A stretch of 64,000 nt of DNA, taken from Pseudomonadota bacterium. GTDB lineage: Bacteria; Pseudomonadota; Alphaproteobacteria; Rhizobiales; Beijerinckiaceae. The DNA is taken from contig JAKAJL010000005.1 in assembly GCA_021813805.1 (NCBI GenBank), positions 57,330-121,329 on the forward strand, written 5' to 3'. Positions 41,760-52,184 of the stretch are shown here, in pieces. Numbering within the stretch: position 1 is the stretch's first letter; the number at the start of each line of letters is the position of its first letter. A program made the translations under genes and the position numbers. The notes below the pieces were generated by a model. That model ran no database searches. It was not told the origin of the DNA and worked only from the letters and a program-made list of their open reading frames with translations.

Positions 41760-42374
41760 ATGAGCGAACGCGGACCGGTCTGCGACGCTAGCGACGAAGC
41801 CAAATACCAGCGGATGAGCGCGAGCGCGCGGCCCCTGTCGCGCAGCGAGGCCGCGGCCTTCGATCACGATTTGAGCGCCGCGCGCATGAGGGAAGACGAC
41901 CTGGAGAACGACCCCGCGGCGGACGATGTCGCGCTCAGGAGGGCGATTTTCGAGAAATGGCGGCTGATCCATGACTGGACGCGGCGCAATCCCTATCGCG
42001 ACAAGCCGGCCGCCCGCCCCGACCAATGGCGCGCGGCGCTGGAGAAATTTCGCCCGTTGCGCGACCGCGAACTGATCGACTGGCTGCTCCTGCAGATCGA
42101 TGTCGCGACCAATCTCGCCAATGGCGTCCAGGACATGCGCCCGCGCGACCCCGGCCCGACCTGGCTGGTGACGCTGGAATATGTCTCCAACCGGAAGCGC
42201 AAGGCGCTGGCGACCCTGCATTGGGCGGAAGCGGCCGAAAAGGAGGGCTGTTTTACGGTGGATTCCGAATGGCACGCCCGCAGCGCCGCGATTCTGGGCC
42301 ACGAGCCGAGCGATTTCGAACGCGGCGACGGCGGCCACGAAGGCGTGCCGTTTATAGTCGAGCGGGAGAAATAG
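41760..42374 (+). CDS. Hypothetical protein
   Basis: Complete 204-aa ORF after an aggagggg-like RBS; MSERGPVCDASDEAKYQRMSASARPLSRSEAAAFDHDL...; no family recognised. Confidence 0.6.
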   Translation: MSERGPVCDASDEAKYQRMSASARPLSRSEAAAFDHDLSAARMREDDLENDPAADDVALRRAIFEKWRLIHDWTRRNPYRDKPAARPDQWRAALEKFRPLRDRELIDWLLLQIDVATNLANGVQDMRPRDPGPTWLVTLEYVSNRKRKALATLHWAEAAEKEGCFTVDSEWHARSAAILGHEPSDFERGDGGHEGVPFIVEREK

Positions 42375-42489
42375 TGGCGGCCGGGGAAGGCGGAACAATG
42401 GAGAGTACTGGCGAAATTCCGCCACCGCCGTCGCTCACCCTCCCAAATCCGACGCAACAGCGCCAGCTTCTCGTGGGTCGAAGGATTGG

Positions 42490-43071
42490 TCACCGTAACC
42501 CCGGTTCGATCTTGGCCGGCGTCGGGGCCGGCGAAAAGGAAGGAAAACGTCCAGGAAGGCTCATAAATCCCGCAATTCCTCGCATCCGATCTGTCGGCAA
42601 ATAGATATCGAACAGGTTTACCGGTCCCATCAGGATTTTCTGCGGCCCGAGTGTGATCATTGACGTTTCGTCCAGCACGGCGCTTTCGTCGGCGTGCGTA
42701 TGGATTTCGGGCGTGGAGGTCTTGCCCCGCTTGGAGATCGCGACATCAAACGCGTGCTCATTGACGTCCCTGACGCGCAACGCCGCAGCTGTGTCGCTTA
42801 AGAACTTGCGACGCTCTTCGCGATCGATCCTAACGACACCAGCACCATGCTCGCAAATTCTTCGTGCCCTTACGACATTGAAAATAAAAGACTTCGCCAG
42901 AGCCATTTGTATTCGCGGGGCCGCGCGCGCATCGGCACCCAACGGAGCGCCAGACAGTGTGATATGGCCGGCGATCAGGCGCTGCATGATCTCGAAGTCT
43001 TCACAAGCCGTTTCAAGCACCAGCGCTAGGCCCTCGGCTACGGTTGCCTTTTTATTGGTTGCGCCAGGCAT
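42490..43071 (-). CDS. Hypothetical protein
   Basis: 193-aa ORF in locally lower-GC DNA; ...VVRARRICEHGAGVVRIDREERRKFLSDTAAALRVRDVNEHAFDVAISKRGKTSTPEIHTHADESAVLDETSMITLGPQKILMGPVNLFDIYLPTDRMRG. Confidence 0.6.
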   Translation of the reverse strand: MPGATNKKATVAEGLALVLETACEDFEIMQRLIAGHITLSGAPLGADARAAPRIQMALAKSFIFNVVRARRICEHGAGVVRIDREERRKFLSDTAAALRVRDVNEHAFDVAISKRGKTSTPEIHTHADESAVLDETSMITLGPQKILMGPVNLFDIYLPTDRMRGIAGFMSLPGRFPSFSPAPTPAKIEPGLR

Positions 43072-43241
43072 TGTGCCCTCCGGCTCGGAAACCTAGTTAC
43101 GGTGACAGTGCGACTTAGCCAGCGGTGCCGCCGCCTACCTCCACGACCAAAAGTCCACGACCACCAAAACCGTAAGGTCGTAATGAGGCTATCATCGCCG
43201 GACGGGAAGCCGCCGAGCGGATGGCTATCCCATTCGCCCCC

Positions 43242-43730
43242 TCAGAACGGAATGTCGTCGTCCAGCATCGCCGAGCTGCGTCCGCCGCTGCTTTCGGCGG
43301 GGCTGCGCTCCATCGGCGACTGGCGGCCGAAATTGCCGCTTGCAGCGCCGCTGTAGCTGCCTTCCTCGCCGCCCCGGCCCCGGCTGTCCAAAAGAGTCAG
43401 TTCGCCGCGGAAGCGTTGCAGCACGACTTCGGTGGTCTTGCGCTGGTTGCCGTCCTTGTCGGTATATTCGCGGGTCTGGAGTTGGCCTTCGAGATAGACT
43501 TTCGAGCCCTTCTTGCAATATTGCTCGGCGATCTTGCCCAGATTCTCGTTGAAAATCACGACATTGTGCCATTCGGTGCGGTCGCGGCGCTCGCCCGTCG
43601 CCTTGTCGCGCCAGCTCTCGGTCGTCGCCAGCGAAAAGGTCACGACGGGATCGCCGGAGCCCATGCGGCGCACTTCCGGATCGCGGCCGAGATTGCCGAT
43701 CAAGATCACCTTGTTGACGCTGCCCGACAT
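43242..43730 (-). CDS. ssb: Single-stranded DNA-binding protein
   Basis: MSGSVNKVILIGNLGRDPEVRRMGSGDPVVTFSLATTESWRDK...; acidic C-tail MLDDDIPF. Confidence 0.98.
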   Translation of the reverse strand: MSGSVNKVILIGNLGRDPEVRRMGSGDPVVTFSLATTESWRDKATGERRDRTEWHNVVIFNENLGKIAEQYCKKGSKVYLEGQLQTREYTDKDGNQRKTTEVVLQRFRGELTLLDSRGRGGEEGSYSGAASGNFGRQSPMERSPAESSGGRSSAMLDDDIPF

Positions 43731-43862
43731 TTTTTCCGCTCCCTTATTTGGCGACGCGGCATCCTATCTGGCCGAAACGACCCGCGCGCGGATCAAATTC
43801 CCTTTTCCACAAGAGCCATTCACGCCGGCGTGGACGCCATCGGTTCCCGATGGCTTTGACTT

Positions 43863-43877
43863 GTTCTATTTATGTTC
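43863..43877. promoter_or_regulatory. SOS/LexA box, alphaproteobacterial type GTTC-N7-GTTC
   Basis: GTTC tatttat GTTC in the ssb/uvrA divergent intergenic region. Confidence 0.88.
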
Positions 43878-43939
43878 TAGACCGGCGAGACGAATCGTGC
43901 AAGCGTCAAAAGGGTGAAATCCGGCGGAAAAATCGCTAA

Positions 43940-46927
43940 ATGAGCCGCGACGCCTCCCGGAACGAAACGATGGACGATAAAACCGCAAAGCCGAAAAAGC
44001 CCAAAAAGGCCGCGCCCGCGCCGGAAAAATCGCGCGAGCGGGCGGAGGCGGCGGCCTTTCGCATCGGCGAGGGGCGGGTCATTTCGCTACGCGGGGCGCG
44101 CGAGCATAATCTGAAAAACATCGACCTGACCATTCCGCGCGACAAGCTGGTGGTTTTCACCGGCCTGTCGGGCTCGGGGAAAAGCTCGCTCGCCTTCGAC
44201 ACCATCTATGCCGAAGGCCAACGCCGCTATGTCGAGAGCCTTTCGGCCTATGCCCGCCAGTTTCTGGAAATGATGCAGAAGCCGGACGTGGACCATATCG
44301 AGGGCCTGTCGCCGGCGATCTCCATCGAGCAGAAGACCACCTCGAGAAACCCGCGCTCCACCGTCGGAACGGTTACTGAAATCAACGATTACATGCGCCT
44401 GCTGTGGGCGCGGGTCGGCATTCCCTATTCCCCCGCCACCGGCCTGCCGATCGAGAGCCAGACCGTGAGCCAGATGGTGGACCGGGTGCTGGCTTTGCCC
44501 GAGCGCACGCGGCTCTATCTGCTGGCCCCGGTGGCGCGCGGGCGAAAAGGCGAATATCGCAAGGAAATCGCCGATTACATGAAGCGCGGCTTCCAGCGCC
44601 TGAAGATCGACGGCCAGTTTTACGACGTCGCCGACGCCCCGGCGTTGGACAAGAAATTCAACCATGACATCGACGTGGTAGTGGATCGGATCGTGGTGCG
44701 GCCCGACATTTCCGCGCGGCTGGCAGAAAGTTTCGAGACCGCGCTTGAACTGGCCGACGGGCTGGCGGTGGTGGAATTCGCCGAAAGCTCGGAAGGAAAG
44801 CCGCCGGAGCGCATCATTTTCTCGTCGAAATTCTCCTGCCCCGTGTCCGGCTTTTCCATTCCCGAAATCGAGCCGCGGCTGTTTTCCTTCAACAGCCCGC
44901 ATGGCGCCTGCCCGAGTTGCGGCGGCATCGGCTCGGAACAGAAAGTCGATCCCGACCTGATCGTCCCCAATCCCGACCTAACCCTGCGCAAAGGCGCCAT
45001 CGCCCCCTGGGCCAAGTCGCCTTCGCCCTATTACGGCCAGACCCTCGAAGCCCTTGGCAAGGCCTTCAAGTTCCGCATGGAGGACCGCTGGGCCGACCTG
45101 TCCGAGGCGGCGAAAATCGTCATCCTTTATGGCTCGGGCGACAAGGACGTGCTGTTCTCCTATGCCGACGGGGTGCGCGCCTATGAGGTCAAAAAACCCT
45201 TCGAGGGCGTGATCCGCAACCTGGAGCGGCGCTATCTCGAAACCGAAAGCGACTGGGCGCGCGAGGAAATTTCGCGCTTCATGTCGGCGCGGCCCTGCGA
45301 CGCCTGCGCCGGCTTCCGCCTCAAGCCCGAGGCGCTGGCGGTCAAAATCGACCACAGGCACATCGGCGAGATTTCTGAACTGTCGGTGCGCGACGCGTCA
45401 CGATGGTTCAGTGACTTACCACATAAACTTGATGCAAAACGTCAGGAAATCGCGGCGCGCATCCTGCGCGAGATCGACGATCGGCTGAAATTCCTGGTCG
45501 ATGTCGGGCTCGATTATCTCACGCTCGCGCGCGGCTCGGGGACCCTTTCGGGCGGCGAGAGCCAGCGCATTCGGCTCGCCTCGCAGATCGGCTCCGGCCT
45601 GACCGGCGTGCTCTATGTGCTGGACGAGCCATCAATCGGCCTGCACCAGCGCGACAACGCCCGCCTGCTCGAAACCCTGCGGCGCCTGCGCGACCTCGGT
45701 AATTCGGTGATCGTGGTCGAACATGACGAGGACGCCATTCTGGCCGCCGATTATGTCGTCGATGTCGGCCCCGGCGCGGGGGTGCATGGCGGCGAGATCG
45801 TGGCCCAGGGAACGCCGGCCGACATATTGGCCGACGCGAATTCGCTCACCGGGGCCTATCTCACGGGGCGCCTGCAGGTCGCCGCGCCGAAAAAACGCCG
45901 CAAGCCGGAGGCCGGACGACGCCTGCGGTTGACCGGGGCGCGCGGCAATAATCTGAAAAACCTCGTCGTGGACATTCCGCTCGGTCTGTTCACCTGCATC
46001 ACCGGGGTTTCCGGCGGCGGCAAATCAACCCTGATCCTCGACACGCTTTACAAGGCGGTGGCGCGGCGACTCAATGGAGCGCTGGAACACCCCGCCCCCT
46101 TCGACAAGCTCGAAGGACTGGAACTGATCGACAAGGTCATCGATATCGACCAGTCGCCGATTGGCCGCACCCCGCGCTCCAACCCGGCGACCTATATCGG
46201 GGCCTTCACCCCCATCCGCGACTGGTTCGCCGGTCTGCCCGAGGCCAAGGCGCGCGGCTATGGGCCGGGGCGATTCTCCTTCAACGTCAAGGGCGGACGC
46301 TGCGAAGCCTGCCAGGGCGACGGGGTGATCAAGATCGAGATGCACTTTCTGCCCGACGTCTATGTCACCTGCGACGTGTGCAAGGGCAAGCGCTATGACC
46401 GCGAGACTCTGGAGGTGCGCTACAGGGACAAGAGCATCGCGGACGTTCTGGACATGACGGTCGAAGAAGCGGCGGACCTTTTCAAGGCCGTGCCGTCGAT
46501 CCGCGACAAACTCAACACGCTGGCAAGGGTCGGCCTCGGTTATGTGAAAGTCGGCCAGCAGGCCACGACCCTGTCGGGCGGCGAGGCGCAGCGCGTCAAA
46601 TTGTCGAAGGAACTGTCGCGCCGCGCGACTGGCGGCACGCTCTATATTCTCGACGAACCGACCACCGGCCTGCATTTCCACGACGTCAAAAAGCTGCTCG
46701 AAGTGCTCCACGCCCTGGTCGAACAGGGCAACAGCGTGGTGGTGATCGAGCATAATCTCGAAGTCATCAAGACCGCCGACTGGATCATAGACCTCGGTCC
46801 CGAAGGGGGAGACGGCGGCGGCCAGATTGTCGCCCAGGGTCCGCCCGAGGCGATTCTGCGCGAACCCGCCTCGCACACTGGGCGTTTCCTCAAGGAGGCG
46901 CTGGAGCGCCGCGGCAGAAATCTGTGA
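43940..46927 (+). CDS. uvrA: Excinuclease ABC subunit A
   Basis: [56 protein letters not shown]; both ABC domains; CxxC zinc motifs. Confidence 0.98.
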   Translation: MSRDASRNETMDDKTAKPKKPKKAAPAPEKSRERAEAAAFRIGEGRVISLRGAREHNLKNIDLTIPRDKLVVFTGLSGSGKSSLAFDTIYAEGQRRYVESLSAYARQFLEMMQKPDVDHIEGLSPAISIEQKTTSRNPRSTVGTVTEINDYMRLLWARVGIPYSPATGLPIESQTVSQMVDRVLALPERTRLYLLAPVARGRKGEYRKEIADYMKRGFQRLKIDGQFYDVADAPALDKKFNHDIDVVVDRIVVRPDISARLAESFETALELADGLAVVEFAESSEGKPPERIIFSSKFSCPVSGFSIPEIEPRLFSFNSPHGACPSCGGIGSEQKVDPDLIVPNPDLTLRKGAIAPWAKSPSPYYGQTLEALGKAFKFRMEDRWADLSEAAKIVILYGSGDKDVLFSYADGVRAYEVKKPFEGVIRNLERRYLETESDWAREEISRFMSARPCDACAGFRLKPEALAVKIDHRHIGEISELSVRDASRWFSDLPHKLDAKRQEIAARILREIDDRLKFLVDVGLDYLTLARGSGTLSGGESQRIRLASQIGSGLTGVLYVLDEPSIGLHQRDNARLLETLRRLRDLGNSVIVVEHDEDAILAADYVVDVGPGAGVHGGEIVAQGTPADILADANSLTGAYLTGRLQVAAPKKRRKPEAGRRLRLTGARGNNLKNLVVDIPLGLFTCITGVSGGGKSTLILDTLYKAVARRLNGALEHPAPFDKLEGLELIDKVIDIDQSPIGRTPRSNPATYIGAFTPIRDWFAGLPEAKARGYGPGRFSFNVKGGRCEACQGDGVIKIEMHFLPDVYVTCDVCKGKRYDRETLEVRYRDKSIADVLDMTVEEAADLFKAVPSIRDKLNTLARVGLGYVKVGQQATTLSGGEAQRVKLSKELSRRATGGTLYILDEPTTGLHFHDVKKLLEVLHALVEQGNSVVVIEHNLEVIKTADWIIDLGPEGGDGGGQIVAQGPPEAILREPASHTGRFLKEALERRGRNL

Positions 46928-47174
46928 TTAACCGAAAAGTTGGGGCTCCATTTTTTCGTATTATGCCATAAACTGATATGCGAATGTAATGTGAGCCGCG
47001 GCTTTGGAGTTCAGGTAAAACGCTTGGCTGAAATTCACAGCTCAGGCCTTTACGTGTGCAGTGAGAGCGCCCAAATAAGTTCATAGGCGAACGATTGAAG
47101 CTGCGGCTTCGTGTTTTTCGTTCCGGATCAGTTCGGTAGCTGAACGGGCGCGGAAAAACCCCCCGTTCAATCTT

Positions 47175-47210
47175 GCGCCCGCCGGCCCCTCCCCCCGGCG
47201 GGCGCTTTTT
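47175..47210 (+). terminator. Strong Rho-independent terminator with C-rich loop
   Basis: gcgcccgccgg-cccctcccc-ccggcgggcgc followed by TTTTT. Confidence 0.9.
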
Positions 47211-47219
47211 GATCCGTGT

Positions 47220-47609
47220 TCAACCGGTGGCGATCAGCGCGGCGGCGACGAGGCGGCGTTCTCCGAGCAGGATATTATAAGTCTGGCAGGCGGCGCCGGT
47301 GTCCATCGGGTCGCAGCGGACGCCCGACTCGCGCAATTTCTGGCGCAAGGCGGCCGGAACCGGCTGCAGCGATTTTCCACAGCCAAACAGCAGCAATTCA
47401 ACCGCGCCGGGCGGCAGGGCGAACAGCGGCGCAAGCGACGCTTCGTCGATTTCCGCGAAAGCTTTCGGCGCGAAGGCGTGAATTCCCTCCGGCAGAACCA
47501 GAATCGAGCCGCGATGCGACATGCCGCCAAACCGGAACCCGCCGGCGCCGAAAGCCTCGATGGCGTGGCGGCCCGGCAGAAAACCCTCGTATCGCCGCTC
47601 GACCGCCAT
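47220..47609 (-). CDS. Mth938-like domain (DUF498) protein
   Basis: FRFGGMSHRGSILVLPEGIHAFAP...LLLFGCGKSLQPVPAALRQKLRESGVRCDPMDTGAACQTYNILLGERRLVAAALI; next to secF. Confidence 0.88.
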   Translation of the reverse strand: MAVERRYEGFLPGRHAIEAFGAGGFRFGGMSHRGSILVLPEGIHAFAPKAFAEIDEASLAPLFALPPGAVELLLFGCGKSLQPVPAALRQKLRESGVRCDPMDTGAACQTYNILLGERRLVAAALIATG

Positions 47610-48575
47610 TCAGACTCCCGACAGCGGCCGCGCGCCGGTCTTGCCGCCGACGCCTGTGACTTCATCGGACGCCGCGCGCAATTCGTTGCGCAGGCCGAGA
47701 TAGATCAGGGTCGGAGAGCAGATGAAGACGGAGGAGTAAGTCGCGACGAAAATGCCCCACATCATCGCGAGCGAGAACGACTGGATCACGTGGCCGCCGA
47801 GCACAACCAGCGACAGCAGGGCCAGAAAGACGGTCGTGGCGGTCATCAATGTGCGCGGCAGCACGGCGTTGATCGACAGGTCGATCAGATCATCTGTCGG
47901 CATCTTCTTGTATTTGCGCATATTCTCGCGGATGCGGTCGAGCACGACCACGGTTTCGTTGAGCGAATAGCCGACGATGGTCAGGATCGCCGCGATCGAG
48001 GTGGTGTTGAATTCGAGCTGGGTGATCGAAAAAAAGCCGACCGTGAGCAGCAGATCGTGCATGGTCGCGGTGATCGCAGCCAAGGCGAATTGCCATTCGA
48101 ATCGGAACCAGAGATAGGCCAGCACCGCAAGGATGGAGATGACGACGCCGAGCGTGCCCTGCTGCACTAGTTCGCTCGACACGCGCGGGCCGACCACGGA
48201 GATGGCGCGGAAGTCGTAGGTGCCGCCGAGCGCCTGTTTCACCTTTTCAACCGCCGCCTGTTGCGCGGCGTCGCCGCCCGGCTGCATGCCAAAGCGGATC
48301 GAGGCGTCGGCGGGGGTGCCGAAACCCTGCACTTCCAGGTCGCCGAGGCCGAGATGGCTTGAAAGGTCGCGGATATAGGAAAGATCGGCATGACCCGACT
48401 TGGCCTTGACCTCCATCATCGTGCCGCCCGAAAAGTCGATGCCGAAATTCATGCCGACGACAAGAAACAGCACGACCGCGATGACCGAGAGCACGGCGGA
48501 AAAGGGATAGGACACGCGCCGGAAGCGCATGAAGGGGAATTTGGTGTTTTCGGGCGCGAGGCGAAGAAGCTTCAT
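47610..48575 (-). CDS. secF: Protein translocase subunit SecF
   Basis: VGMNFGIDFSGGTMMEVK; VGYSLNETVVVLDRIREN. Confidence 0.97.
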   Translation of the reverse strand: MKLLRLAPENTKFPFMRFRRVSYPFSAVLSVIAVVLFLVVGMNFGIDFSGGTMMEVKAKSGHADLSYIRDLSSHLGLGDLEVQGFGTPADASIRFGMQPGGDAAQQAAVEKVKQALGGTYDFRAISVVGPRVSSELVQQGTLGVVISILAVLAYLWFRFEWQFALAAITATMHDLLLTVGFFSITQLEFNTTSIAAILTIVGYSLNETVVVLDRIRENMRKYKKMPTDDLIDLSINAVLPRTLMTATTVFLALLSLVVLGGHVIQSFSLAMMWGIFVATYSSVFICSPTLIYLGLRNELRAASDEVTGVGGKTGARPLSGV

Positions 48576-48587
48576 GTCGTGAACCCG

Positions 48588-50168
48588 TCAAATCGGCAAT
48601 CGGGTCGGGCGGGCATGGCGATACCACAGAGCGATCATCATCCGCGTCATGGTGACGGCGGTAACGATGGTGGTGAGAATGCCGAGCGCCAGCGAGACCG
48701 CGAAGCCGCGCACCGGACCGGAACCAAGGAAATAGAGAATCGCCGCGACCACGAACATGGTGACGTTGGAATCGACGATGGTGGCGAAGGCGCGCTTGAA
48801 GCCGGCGTCGAGCGCGGAGATCAGCGAGCGGCCGGCGTGGGATTCTTCGCGGATGCGCTCATAGATCAGCACGTTGGAATCGACCGCCATGCCGATGGTC
48901 AGCACGATGCCGGCGATGCCGGGCAGGGTCAGGGTCGCGCGCAGCAGCACCAGAGCCGCGAAGATGAAGGAAATATGGATCATCAGGGCGAGGTTGGCGA
49001 ACACGCCGAAGACGCCATAGGTGACCAGCATATAGGTCAGGACCAGCGCCGCCGCCAAATAGGCCGCGCGTTTTCCCGCGTCGATCGAATCCTGGCCGAG
49101 GCCGGGACCGACGGTGCGTTCCTCGACAATGGTAAGCTTGGCGGGAAGAGCGCCAGCGCGCAGCAGAATCGCGAGGTTGTTCGCCTGCTCGACGGTGAAG
49201 CGGCCGGAAATCTGGCCCGAGCCGCCGGTGATCGGCCCGAGAATGCGCGGCGCGGAAATGACCTTGTTGTCGAGCACGATGGCGAAGGGCCGCCCGACAT
49301 TGGCCGAGGTCACTTGGCCGAATTTCTGGCCGCCGCGAATGTTGAAGCGGAAATTGACCACCGGTTCGCCGGTGCGCTGGTCGAAGCCGGGCTGGGCGTC
49401 GGTGAGGTCCTCGCCCTGCACCATGACCTGCTTCTCGACAGGCAACTGCCCCGGTTGATCGGTCTGGTCGAGCATGTCCACATCGCCGGGATTGTAGCCT
49501 GGCTCGGCGACCAGGCGGAATTCCAGCTTCGCGGTGGTGCCGACGATGTCCTTGAGCCGGTCGGTGTCCTTGAGGCCAGGCACTTCGACCAATATGCGGT
49601 CGGAGCCCTCGCGCTGGATATTGGGCTCGGTGGTGCCGAGACCGTTGACGCGGCGGTTCAGCACCTCGATCGTCTGCTCCACGGCGCGGGCGATCTTGTT
49701 GTTGATCGCCGCGTCGGTCAGGGTCAGCTTGAGCAGGCCGTCGCCGCTGTCGACGACGTCGAGGCCGGAGCCGCCGGGACCGGTGGAGAGCCGTACGAGA
49801 TTATAGAGCTTGGGCGTGATTCGAGCCCGCTCCTCGGCGTTGGGAATGCGCACCTGGACGCCGCGCGCGCTCATGCCGACGCCCCCGGAAATCGGTATCT
49901 TTTCCTCGCGCAATTCGCGGCGCAGGTCGTCGCGCAGATTGCCGACCATGGTGCGGATCACGTCGGCGCGATCGACCTCATAAAGCAGATGCGCGCCGCC
50001 CTGGAGATCGAGCCCGAGCACGATGGAGTTCGGCGGCAGCCAGGAGGGCAGAAACTGCGCGAGTTTCGCGCGATTGTCCGGCCCGATCATACTTGGAACG
50101 CAGATCAGGATCGCCATCAGGGTCGCGGCGAGGGTAAGGACGATTTTCCAGGGGGCGTAGCGCATCAT
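48588..50168 (-). CDS. secD: Protein translocase subunit SecD
   Basis: LGLDLQGGAHLLYEVD; PGIAGIVLTIGMAVDSNVLIYERIREE. Confidence 0.97.
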   Translation of the reverse strand: MMRYAPWKIVLTLAATLMAILICVPSMIGPDNRAKLAQFLPSWLPPNSIVLGLDLQGGAHLLYEVDRADVIRTMVGNLRDDLRRELREEKIPISGGVGMSARGVQVRIPNAEERARITPKLYNLVRLSTGPGGSGLDVVDSGDGLLKLTLTDAAINNKIARAVEQTIEVLNRRVNGLGTTEPNIQREGSDRILVEVPGLKDTDRLKDIVGTTAKLEFRLVAEPGYNPGDVDMLDQTDQPGQLPVEKQVMVQGEDLTDAQPGFDQRTGEPVVNFRFNIRGGQKFGQVTSANVGRPFAIVLDNKVISAPRILGPITGGSGQISGRFTVEQANNLAILLRAGALPAKLTIVEERTVGPGLGQDSIDAGKRAAYLAAALVLTYMLVTYGVFGVFANLALMIHISFIFAALVLLRATLTLPGIAGIVLTIGMAVDSNVLIYERIREESHAGRSLISALDAGFKRAFATIVDSNVTMFVVAAILYFLGSGPVRGFAVSLALGILTTIVTAVTMTRMMIALWYRHARPTRLPI

Positions 50169-50195
50169 GGCGGGAGGCGAATCCGTTTCTGGCCG

Positions 50196-50537
50196 TCAGG
50201 CGTTGTCCTTGACCGGCTCGCCCTTGGCGCGCACTTCGGCGATGGCGGACCGCGCCTGGCGCACCCGCACATTGGGAGCGATTTCGATTTCGATCTCACT
50301 ATCGTCCGTCGCCTTGGTCACCTTGCCGATCAGTCCGCCGTTGGTGACCACGGTGTCGCCCCGGCGGATGGCCGAGACCATGCTCTGGTGCTGCTTGGCC
50401 TTCTGCTGCTGGGGCCGGATAAGCAGGAAATACATGATGACCAGAATGATGGCGAAAGGCGCCATCTGAATCAGCGCGTCGGCGCCGCCCGCGCCGCCGC
50501 CGGCGGCCTGGGCAAAGGCGGGGGTAATGAAATTCAT
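50196..50537 (-). CDS. yajC: Preprotein translocase subunit YajC
   Basis: FAIILVIMYFLLIRPQQQKAKQHQSMVSAIRRGDTVVTNGGLIGKV. Confidence 0.95.
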   Translation of the reverse strand: MNFITPAFAQAAGGGAGGADALIQMAPFAIILVIMYFLLIRPQQQKAKQHQSMVSAIRRGDTVVTNGGLIGKVTKATDDSEIEIEIAPNVRVRQARSAIAEVRAKGEPVKDNA

Positions 50538-50739
50538 GTCCTGATTTCCACGTTATCTCCGCGCTCGCGCGGAAGGGATTTGGCGCCGGACTATAGCCAT
50601 GGCAGGCTCGAAAGCAATGGCGGCCTGAGCAGGTTTTCTCAAAACTGGACCGCCGATTCCGGACAATGCCGGCGGAGGCCGATCGCCGGCGACGAAAGCC
50701 GCAGCCGGACCCGCCGCCATCCGCCGCGGCGTCCTGTAG

Positions 50740-50756
50740 TTTAGAATTCATCTAAC
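50740..50756. promoter_or_regulatory. Irr iron-control-element (ICE)-like inverted repeat upstream of bfd-bfr
   Basis: T TTAGA attca TCTAA C: TTAGA-N5-TCTAA has the same arms and spacing as the TTTAGAAnnnTTCTAAA ICE consensus; 72 bp upstream of bfd. Confidence 0.65.
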
Positions 50757-50827
50757 AAACACCAAATTGCTTCCTTGGCCGGCGCGGCCATGTTCTATGG
50801 GCCTATCGAAACCAGCGGCGGCGAAAC

Positions 50828-51061
50828 ATGATCCTTTGTTCCTGCAACATGATCACGGACCGGGACGTGCGGGCGAGCGTCAAGCCGTGCGGCGCATCCG
50901 CGGACCGCGCCCGTGACGTGTTCAAATTCAAGGGCTGCGCGCCCAGCTGCGGCCGCTGCGTGCGCAATATTCAGGGCGTTTGCGAGCGCGAGGCGGCCAC
51001 CAGGGCGGAAAGCCGGGCGCCGGGCGCGCGCCGACCGGCGCTCGCCATGGCCGCCGAGTAA
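50828..51061 (+). CDS. bfd: Bacterioferritin-associated ferredoxin-like (2Fe-2S) protein
   Basis: MILCSCNMITDRDVRASV...FKGCAPSCGRCVRNI; directly upstream of bfr. Confidence 0.9.
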   Translation: MILCSCNMITDRDVRASVKPCGASADRARDVFKFKGCAPSCGRCVRNIQGVCEREAATRAESRAPGARRPALAMAAE

Positions 51062-51133
51062 GTCGACCCCGGCCCGGAACGAATAGCTCGCCAGCTCGTT
51101 TTATAACCAAGCTCATGAAAAGGGAGTAACCCG

Positions 51134-51613
51134 ATGCGCGGCGACGCAAAAGTCATTGACTATCTCAACAAGGGCCTGCGCAGCGAACTGACCGCGATCA
51201 ACCAGTACTGGCTGCATTTCCGCATTCTTGACAATTGGGGCTACAAGGCCCTGGCGAAAAAATGGCGCGAGGAATCGATCGAGGAAATGACCCATGCCGA
51301 CAAGTTCACGGCGCGGATTCTTTTCCTCGACGGATTTCCCAACATGCAGGAGCTGAACGGCCTGACCATCGGCGAGAACGTCAAGGAGATCATCGAACTC
51401 GACCTCGCCTCGGAAATGGCCGCGCGGGCGCTTTATCTGGAGGCGGCCGCCTACTGCCTGTCGGTCAACGACCGGGTGAGCATGAATCTGTTCGAAGCGC
51501 TGGCCCACGACGAGGAAGAGCATATCGACTTCCTCGAAACCCAGCTGGAATTGATCAAACAGGTCGGCGTCGAGCTTTACGCCCAGAAGCATATCGGCGA
51601 ATTGTCGTCGTAA
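51134..51613 (+). CDS. bfr: Bacterioferritin
   Basis: MRGDAKVIDYLNKGLRSELTAINQYWLHFRILDNWGYKALAKKWREESIEEMTHADKF...HDEEEHIDFLETQLELI. Confidence 0.98.
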   Translation: MRGDAKVIDYLNKGLRSELTAINQYWLHFRILDNWGYKALAKKWREESIEEMTHADKFTARILFLDGFPNMQELNGLTIGENVKEIIELDLASEMAARALYLEAAAYCLSVNDRVSMNLFEALAHDEEEHIDFLETQLELIKQVGVELYAQKHIGELSS

Positions 51614-51635
51614 CCCGCTCTCGTCATGACGAGCC

Positions 51636-52184
51636 TCAATCGCTTCGTTCCGCCTTCAGGTCGAAATCGACGCCCACATTATAGCCGACCCATTCGTCGC
51701 TCGCCCATTGCCCCTGCCCCACGCCAAAAGCCTCGCGCTTGAGGTCGGCATGGCCCTTCGCCTCGGCCTTGCGGCCGTCGATCGCCAAAGTGAAGGGCAG
51801 ATGGATCTCCTTGGTCGCGCCGCGCAGTGTCAGGTCGCCGACGGCCTCGTAACCCGCGGCGGTCCGCGTCACCTGGCGCGATTCGAACCGCGCCTGGGGA
51901 AAAGCCGCGATATCGAACCAATCCTTGTCCGGCAGCGCCGTATCCCGCTGCCGGTCGCCGGTGGCGGCGCTGGCGAGATCGACGGTCACGACGATCTTCG
52001 CCTCGGCGAGATTTTGCGGGTCGAGCGAAATTTTCGCGTCGAACCGGCTGAAATGGCCGGTGAATTTTTCGCCGGCCTGTTCGCCGGAAAAAGTCAGCGC
52101 GCCGCCGGGAAGGATTTTCCAATCGGCGGCCTGGCACGCCGACGCGACCGCAAGCGAAGCGGCGGCAAGGATGATGCGTTTCAT
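51636..52184 (-). CDS. YceI family protein (paralogue 1)
   Basis: Signal peptide; FTGHFSRFDAKISLDPQNLAEAKIVVTVDLASAATGD...LPDKDWFDIAAFPQARFES...VGDLTLRGATKEIHLPF. Confidence 0.92.
   Translation of the reverse strand: MKRIILAAASLAVASACQAADWKILPGGALTFSGEQAGEKFTGHFSRFDAKISLDPQNLAEAKIVVTVDLASAATGDRQRDTALPDKDWFDIAAFPQARFESRQVTRTAAGYEAVGDLTLRGATKEIHLPFTLAIDGRKAEAKGHADLKREAFGVGQGQWASDEWVGYNVGVDFDLKAERSD

Noticed and set aside
46928-47210. Considered tmRNA, SRP RNA or 6S RNA for the uvrA-downstream region
   Set aside because: No tRNA-like acceptor end, SRP tetraloop region or 6S-like bulged rod recognised; kept only as an sRNA candidate.
48390-50744. 784-aa plus ORF
   Set aside because: Antisense to secF/secD/yajC, whose minus-frame products are unambiguous.
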